64,000 bases of DNA from positions 1-64,000 of the forward strand of contig JBEKRV010000022.1 of assembly GCA_049517675.1 (NCBI GenBank), written 5' to 3'. The notes under the pieces were generated by a model, which worked only from the letters and a program-made list of their open reading frames with translations, had not been told where the DNA came from and searched no databases. Positions 59,445-64,000 of the stretch are shown in pieces (position 1 is the stretch's first letter; every line of letters starts with the position of its first letter). The stretch is from Bog-756 sp049517675. Its GTDB lineage: Bacteria; Actinomycetota; Acidimicrobiia; Acidimicrobiales; RAAP-2. The position numbers and the translations under genes were made by a program.

Positions 59445-60122
59445 TCAGTCGTCCGCCCCGGGGGGCGCCACGTCCCCCGGACCCTCGAGCAGCCGGGCGT
59501 CGACCAGGATCGGGACCGGCACCGGCTGGTGGAGTGCCAGGGTCAACGCGTCGCTCGGGCGGCACGAATGGACCGACCGGCCGCCGACACCGCGCAGGTC
59601 GAGCTCCGCGAAGTGGACAGCGCCGGAGCGCCCGACGATGCGCACGGCCACCAGGTCGATGTCGAATCGCTGGAGCACCCCGCTCATCAGCTCGTGGGTG
59701 AGCGGCCGGGGTGTGGGGATCCGCCGCAGGGCGTGGGAGAGGGCCACCGCGTCCTGCATCCCGATGGCGAAGGTGAGCTGACGCCTCGGGGTCTCGATCT
59801 CGCGGAGGACCACCGACGGATGCTGGTTGGGCAGGTCGAGGGTGACCGAGGAGACGAGCACCATGCGGAAGTCGACCGGGCCGACGGGCGGGGGGGTCAC
59901 GACCGGCTCGGGTACCTCCGGCACGGGATCCACCAGCGGGTCGGGGTCGGCCGGGGTCGGGGCCACCAGCGGGTCGGGGTCGGCCGGGGCGGGCGCCAGG
60001 AGCGGGTCGGGGTCGACCGGGGTCGGGGCCACCAGTGGGTCGGGGTCGGCGCCGGCGACCGCACCGGTGCCGGCACCGGCCACGGGGCGTTCCGTCGTCG
60101 ACGTCGGCTCGGGCATGGTCAC
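59445..60122 (-). CDS. Bifunctional nuclease (BFN/DUF151) domain protein with a Pro-rich repeat N-terminus
   Basis: 225 residues. Residues about 85-215 are a BFN domain: FRMVLVSSVTLD, VVLREIETPRRQLTFAIGMQDAVAL, THELMSGVLQRFDIDLVAVRI and VHSCRPSDALTLALH. The family has reported DNase/RNase activity. Before it lies a 33-bp/11-residue repeat (DPDPLVAPTPA type), about four units, probably disordered. GTG 60122 overlaps the rodA stop (GTGA) with GGAG six bases upstream, preferred over ATG 60116. Last gene of the ruvX-mltG-aroE-rodA unit. Confidence 0.85.
   Translation of the reverse strand: MTMPEPTSTTERPVAGAGTGAVAGADPDPLVAPTPVDPDPLLAPAPADPDPLVAPTPADPDPLVDPVPEVPEPVVTPPPVGPVDFRMVLVSSVTLDLPNQHPSVVLREIETPRRQLTFAIGMQDAVALSHALRRIPTPRPLTHELMSGVLQRFDIDLVAVRIVGRSGAVHFAELDLRGVGGRSVHSCRPSDALTLALHQPVPVPILVDARLLEGPGDVAPPGADD
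59932..60060. repeat. 33-bp coding tandem repeat, about 3.9 copies
   Basis: Copies at 59932-59964, 59965-59997, 59998-60030 and a shorter 60031-60060. Each encodes an 11-residue unit of the DPDPLVAPTPx type in the BFN protein. Confidence 0.92.
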
Positions 60123-61255
60123 CTGGTGCTCCGGTAGTGGACGCTCATCACGATGCCGACGGCGGCCATGAACCCGATCATGGCGGACCCTCCATAGGAG
60201 AGGAACGGCAGCGGGATGCCGGCGACCGGCATGATCCCCATGTTCATCCCCACGTTCTCGAACACCGAGAACATGAGGAGGGCGAAGACGCCCGAGCACA
60301 GCAGGCGGCCGAACGCGTCCTTGGCCATCAGGGCGACCCGCATGATCCGCCACGCCACGATCCCGTAGAGGACGAGGAGGATGCCCGCACCCACGAATCC
60401 GAGCTGCTCCCCCACGGCCGAGAAGATGAAGTCGGTCTGCTGTTCGGGCACGTAGGCCAGGTTGGTCTCGGCCCCCTTGAACAGACCCTGCCCGAAGATG
60501 CCCCCGTGGGCGATGGCCGTCTTGGCCTCGTTGACGTTGTAGGTCACGTTCACGCTGGCGCTGTTCGGGGCGATGAAGCTGGTCAGTCGCTGGATCTGGT
60601 AGTGCTTCACCAGGCCCAGGTTGAGGGCCACGACCACCACGAGGACCGCCCCGACGACCAGCAGGAGCAGGTACCGCCCGGGCATGCCGGCAACCGTCAG
60701 CATCACCAACAGGATCACCGAGCACACGATGGCGGTCCCGAGGTCGGGCTGCTTGATGATGAGCACGATCGGGACCCCCGCCATCAGGACCATCCGGACC
60801 AGGTCCCGGAATTCGAGTCCCTCGGGCCGTCGCGCGCAGTAGGTGGCGATGGCGATGATCAGGACGAGCGTGGCGAATTCGGACGGCTGGAGCTGGAGGG
60901 GTCCGAGCGAGAACCAGCGCTGGGAGCCGAGCGCGTGTGAGCCGACGGGCGACAGCACGGCCAGCAGCGCCAGGACGATCCCCACGTACAGGATCGTCGA
61001 CAGCTGTTCCCACCTCCGGTAGTCGAAGACCGCCACCAGCACCAGGACGACCAAGGCGATCAGGAAGAAGGCCAACTGGCGCTTCAGGTAGTACTTGGGG
61101 TCCTCGCCGGCCAGGGCCAGCTTCCCCTTGGTGGCCGAGTAGATCATGACGATGCCGACGAGGGCGATGACGATCGTCGTGACCAGCAGGATCGGGTCGA
61201 TCCGGGCGGACACGTGGCGTGAACGCGTCACGAGTGTGTCGGTCGAGTAGGTCAC
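60119..61255 (-). CDS. rodA: Rod shape-determining protein RodA (SEDS)
   Basis: 378 residues, ten predicted helices, classical RodA length. RRWFSLGPLQLQPSEFATLVLI (here QRWFSLGPLQLQPSEF), KQPDLGTAIV, YNVNEAKTAIAHGGIFGQGLFKGAE, DFIFSAVGEQLGFVGAG and IPLPFLSYGGSAMI are the RodA motifs. Elongation-type peptidoglycan polymerase. GTG 61255 has GGAG seven bases upstream and a TAGCCT -10-like box (61281-61276). No mreB or class B PBP gene is nearby, so the cell shape it supports is open. Confidence 0.93.
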   Translation of the reverse strand: MTYSTDTLVTRSRHVSARIDPILLVTTIVIALVGIVMIYSATKGKLALAGEDPKYYLKRQLAFFLIALVVLVLVAVFDYRRWEQLSTILYVGIVLALLAVLSPVGSHALGSQRWFSLGPLQLQPSEFATLVLIIAIATYCARRPEGLEFRDLVRMVLMAGVPIVLIIKQPDLGTAIVCSVILLVMLTVAGMPGRYLLLLVVGAVLVVVVALNLGLVKHYQIQRLTSFIAPNSASVNVTYNVNEAKTAIAHGGIFGQGLFKGAETNLAYVPEQQTDFIFSAVGEQLGFVGAGILLVLYGIVAWRIMRVALMAKDAFGRLLCSGVFALLMFSVFENVGMNMGIMPVAGIPLPFLSYGGSAMIGFMAAVGIVMSVHYRSTR

Positions 61256-61345
61256 CAGGGAGCTCCGGACAGACAGGCTACCCGCCCCCCGGGGATGGCC
61301 CCGGGCGGCCACACCGGTCGTCGACCGGGGTCCACGGCGACCCGT

Positions 61346-62290
61346 TCAACCGCCGGCGGCCCCAGAAGTGGCCCCGAAGGCAGCCCCACCGGTGGCCCCG
61401 GCCACCGCGTCCCACATGGCGTCCACCGGGGCATCGAGGCCGGTCCAGCGCTCGATCTGGAGTGCGGCCTGGTGGACCAGCATCCCGAGCCCGTTGGCGG
61501 TCGTGGCCCCCCGTCGGGCCGCAGCCGCCAGCCAGTCCGTGACCGGGGGGTGGTAGACGAGGTCGACCACCACCTGGGCGGGCCCGAGCAGCGACGGGTC
61601 GACCGGCCAACCGGTCGGCCCGTCGACCACGCCGGCCATCCCGGCCGGGGTGGCGTTCACCACCAGCTCGCAGGTCGGGGCCTCCCCGGCGCCACCCACC
61701 CGACCGACCGGTCCGGCCAGGCCCGCCGCCGCCTCGGCCCGCTCGGCGGTCCGGTTGACCACGACCACCTCGGCCGCCCCGGCGTCGCCGAGTGCGGCGA
61801 TCACCGCCCGTGCGGCACCGCCCGCACCGACCACCATGCACCGACGGCCGAGCGGTTCGAAGCGACCGCCGCGTCGGAGGGCCGCGATCATGCCGGCGCC
61901 GTCCGTGTTGTCACCGAACCAGACGCCGTCGTCGTCGAAGACGCAGTTGACGGCCCCCAGCCGTTCGGCCGCCGGCGTCAGGACGTCTACCGCGTCGGCG
62001 ACGTCCTCCTTGTGGGGCATGGTCACCGACAGCCCCCTGATCCCGAGGTCGCGGGCGCCCGCCAGGGCGGCACCGGCCCGGCCGGGTGGTACCGGGAAAC
62101 CGACCGAGACCCAGTCCACACCCAAGTGGGCGAAGGCGGTGTTGTGGAGGAGCGGCGACAGGGAGTGCCCGACCGGGAAGCCCATCACGCCGACCACGCG
62201 GGTCCCGGCGGACAGGCCCGTCCCGGCCACCACCCGGTCGTCCCCGGCACTCGTGCCGCCGGTCGCCGTACGCAGAGCCTCGGACGTCAT
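61346..62290 (-). CDS. aroE: Shikimate dehydrogenase
   Basis: 314 residues. NADP-dependent reduction of 3-dehydroshikimate. VMGFPVGHSLSPLLHNTAF, LSVTMPHKEDVADAV (catalytic Lys), FGDNTDGAGM (Asp of the active site) and the cofactor motif VVGAGGAARAV with NRTAER. The end is an Ala/Gly-rich tail. ATG 62290, 18 bases after the mltG stop. Confidence 0.94.
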   Translation of the reverse strand: MTSEALRTATGGTSAGDDRVVAGTGLSAGTRVVGVMGFPVGHSLSPLLHNTAFAHLGVDWVSVGFPVPPGRAGAALAGARDLGIRGLSVTMPHKEDVADAVDVLTPAAERLGAVNCVFDDDGVWFGDNTDGAGMIAALRRGGRFEPLGRRCMVVGAGGAARAVIAALGDAGAAEVVVVNRTAERAEAAAGLAGPVGRVGGAGEAPTCELVVNATPAGMAGVVDGPTGWPVDPSLLGPAQVVVDLVYHPPVTDWLAAAARRGATTANGLGMLVHQAALQIERWTGLDAPVDAMWDAVAGATGGAAFGATSGAAGG

Positions 62291-62308
62291 GGCTCCAGTC
62301 TCCCCCGT

Positions 62309-63505
62309 TCAGCCCACGCCGCGCTGGTTGGCCAGCGCCTCGTTGGCCAACTGGCCGGCGTACGTGTCCGAGAACGCCTCGGTCCCGTCCTGTCGGACGA
62401 CGACGAAGTACAGCCAGGCACCCGCGGGCGGGTGGAGGGCGGCGTCGAGGGCCTGTTCCGACGGGAAGCAGGTGGGCGTCGGGGGGAGGCCCTCGTTCAG
62501 GTAGGTGTTGTACGGGGTCTGCAGCCGGAGGTCGGCCGGGGTCACCGTCCCCCCGTCCTGGCCGAGCGCGTAGAGGACGGTCGAGTTCATCTGGAGCGGC
62601 ATCGACCGCGCCAGCCGGTTGTAGACGACGCGGGCGACCGGTCCCATGTTGGCCTCGAGCACACCCTCCTTCTCCACGATCGCGGCCACGGTGACCACCT
62701 GGTAGGGCGAGTAGCCCAGAGCCGCCGATCCGGCGGCCAGGCCGATCCGGGCCGCCTGGGCGTCGAACCGGTCCACCATCGCCTCCAGGATCTGCCGGTC
62801 GGTCTCCCCCGGCACGACCATGTAGGTCCCGGTGGCGAGGAGCCCCTCCAGGCTGGTGACCCCCGTGGGCTGCCAGGGCGACCGGACGACCCCGCTGGTC
62901 GCGGTGCGCTCGAACGACGACGCATCATGGCCGGGCAGCTGCCCGGCCCGCTCGGCGAGCTCGGCCACCGTGAAGCCGGGTGGGTTCACCAGGGGGAACA
63001 CATTCGGGCCCCCGGACAGGACGGTCCGGACCTCGCCGAAGGACGAATTGGCCCGGAACGCGTAGGTCCCCGCCTCGAGGCCCGGGAGGCCGTTGAACCA
63101 CGACCACACCCGGAAGGCGAGCGCATCGGTGACCACGCCCCGCTCGGCCAGCAGCGAGCCGGTGGTATCGGCGCCCGCACCGACCGGCACGGTGACGATG
63201 ACCTGGGCACCCTGCGGTCCCGACGGGTCGGCCTCGCTGCGGACCCACAGGTAGCCACCGAACACGACGACGGCGACTGCGACCACGCAGCCGAGCACCA
63301 CCACCCTCCACGGTCCCCGACGCCGGCTCGCGTGGGCGGCAGGGGTCCGGACCGGTCCGGCGACCCCGTCGCCCGGGACGTCGGGACCGGTCCCTCCGGC
63401 ACGGGTCCTGTCGATGCCCGGGTCGGCCGGGCCCGGGCCCGGGTCCGGGCCGTCGGCGCGGTCGTCGGGACGGGGACCGTCGCCCGGGTCGGTCGGGCCG
63501 GTCAC
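62309..63505 (-). CDS. mltG: Endolytic murein transglycosylase MltG
   Basis: 398 residues. A ~60-residue cytoplasmic Gly/Pro/Asp-rich N-terminus, one membrane helix (VVVLGCVVAVAVVVFGGYLWV, shown in part as VVLGCVVAVAVVVFGGYL), then the YceG domain. Catalytic Glu in TVAAIVEKEGVLE, followed by ARVVYNRL and MPLQMNSTVLYAL. It cleaves nascent glycan strands. GTG 63505 overlaps the ruvX TGA (GTGA). Confidence 0.93.
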   Translation of the reverse strand: MTGPTDPGDGPRPDDRADGPDPGPGPADPGIDRTRAGGTGPDVPGDGVAGPVRTPAAHASRRRGPWRVVVLGCVVAVAVVVFGGYLWVRSEADPSGPQGAQVIVTVPVGAGADTTGSLLAERGVVTDALAFRVWSWFNGLPGLEAGTYAFRANSSFGEVRTVLSGGPNVFPLVNPPGFTVAELAERAGQLPGHDASSFERTATSGVVRSPWQPTGVTSLEGLLATGTYMVVPGETDRQILEAMVDRFDAQAARIGLAAGSAALGYSPYQVVTVAAIVEKEGVLEANMGPVARVVYNRLARSMPLQMNSTVLYALGQDGGTVTPADLRLQTPYNTYLNEGLPPTPTCFPSEQALDAALHPPAGAWLYFVVVRQDGTEAFSDTYAGQLANEALANQRGVG

Positions 63506-63960
63506 CCGTCCCCCCGTCGTCCGTCCAACCATGCCGCCAGCATGACCGCGGCCGCCGTCTGGTCGACCACGGCGCGCTGGTTGCGGCCCTTCGTCCCACC
63601 GGCGGTGAGTGCCTGGTGGGCGGTCACGGTGGTCATCCGCTCGTCGAAGAGCTCGACCTCGATCCCGTGCTCGTCCAACAGCCCGGCCAGTGCCTCGGCC
63701 TCGGCCTCGGCCGCGACCGCCGACGGGCCCCGGGTCCCGTCGAGGGAGAGGGGGTGCCCGACCACCACCACCACGGCCGCCTCCTCGACCGCCAGGTCGA
63801 CCAGGGCACGCCGGTCGCGGGCCGCGTCCCCGGTACGGACCACGGTCCCCCGGGGCGTGGCCAGGGTGCCCGCCGAGTCGCTCACGGCGATCCCGATCCG
63901 CTTGGCCCCGAGGTCGACGCCGACCGCCCGACCCGGACGGCGCACCCGGGCGTCAGTCAC
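63502..63960 (-). CDS. ruvX: Holliday junction resolvase-like RuvX (YqgF)
   Basis: 152 residues, RNase-H fold. VGVDLGAKRIGIAVSD (first Asp), VVVGHPLSLDG, FDERMTTVTAHQAL (Glu) and VDQTAAAVMLAAWLD (last Asp): all four motifs present. Role in rRNA 16S 5'-processing in bacteria. GTG 63960; alaS often precedes it in actinobacteria, and the 40 bases left of the window are too few to confirm. Confidence 0.94.
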   Translation of the reverse strand: MTDARVRRPGRAVGVDLGAKRIGIAVSDSAGTLATPRGTVVRTGDAARDRRALVDLAVEEAAVVVVVGHPLSLDGTRGPSAVAAEAEAEALAGLLDEHGIEVELFDERMTTVTAHQALTAGGTKGRNQRAVVDQTAAAVMLAAWLDGRRGDG

Positions 63961-64000
63961 CGGGTCGGGCGCGGACGGCCGTGCACGGGTCCCGGTGTTC

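Noticed and set aside
63961..64000. C-terminal end of the gene before ruvX (for example alaS)
   Set aside because: Forty bases give two open frames with different stops; neither ending can be identified.
1..64000. tRNA, rRNA, riboswitch, insertion sequence, prophage or integron
   Set aside because: Looked for cloverleaf-like arms with CCA ends, transposase motifs and inverted terminal repeats by eye; none found. A tRNAscan or Infernal run would be decisive.

Overview
This is a GC-rich stretch (GTG and TTG starts, many 4-base ATGA/GTGA gene overlaps, -10 boxes sitting directly in front of start codons) of an actinobacterial chromosome. The gene content (many mycobacterial-type acyl-CoA dehydrogenases and ligases, F420-type oxidoreductase, PerR-rubrerythrin-DUF3501 unit, ruvX-mltG-aroE block) suggests a free-living actinomycete-like lineage, possibly Acidimicrobiia; that placement is inference and no species can be named. 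I see no rRNA, tRNA, CRISPR array, insertion sequence, phage gene or origin. Coding density is high.

Layout. 0-5.8 kb: a stand-alone ferredoxin reductase, then a minus-strand moxR / DUF58 / transglutaminase operon. 5.9-10.8 kb: a minus-strand glpD / alkylglycerone-phosphate-synthase-like / glpK operon. Divergent from it, 10.8-13.9 kb, is a peroxide-defence unit: a Fur/PerR-type regulator with a palindromic operator over its own promoter, rubrerythrin, an Fe-S oxidoreductase and DUF3501. 13.9-15.9 kb: a class III CoA-transferase and a crotonase lacking both usual glutamates. 16.3-17.5 kb: ssb with a co-translated micro-ORF, and msrB. 17.7-23.7 kb: acyl-CoA dehydrogenase, SDR and acyl-CoA ligase closely resembling mycobacterial FadE30, IpdF and FadD3 (steroid C/D-ring, HIP, catabolism), then a zinc alcohol dehydrogenase and a nucleoside hydrolase. 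23.7-26 kb: wax ester synthase/DGAT-like protein and AIM24-like protein. 26.1-33 kb: two more acyl-CoA ligases, an unrecognised protein, an SDR, then a P450 with its own ferredoxin. 33.8-39.9 kb: a FadA3-like thiolase divergent from a FadE29/FadE28-like dehydrogenase pair, with a KstR-like box between them, then rhodanese, DUF4031 and a thiolase-like protein. 40-51.2 kb: mostly single housekeeping or enzyme genes, many divergent and apparently leaderless. 51.5-58 kb: secreted Ig-like protein, shortened polyprenol-phosphate mannosyltransferase, AI-2E family transporter, YbhN-like membrane protein and polyphosphate kinase. 58-64 kb: cell-wall block with two SEDS glycosyltransferases, a bifunctional-nuclease-domain protein, aroE, mltG and ruvX.

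The main physiological theme is acyl-CoA and probably steroid-like ring catabolism (ligation to CoA, alpha-beta dehydrogenation, SDR oxidation or reduction, thiolysis), with candidate TetR-type operators upstream of several of these genes. The most unusual structural theme is a set of short, locus-specific tandem repeats, nearly all at the 3' ends of genes; at two of them the repeat unit includes the gene's own stop codon. A second theme is recurrent leaderless promoter architecture (TANNNT, 6-8 bases, then the start codon).
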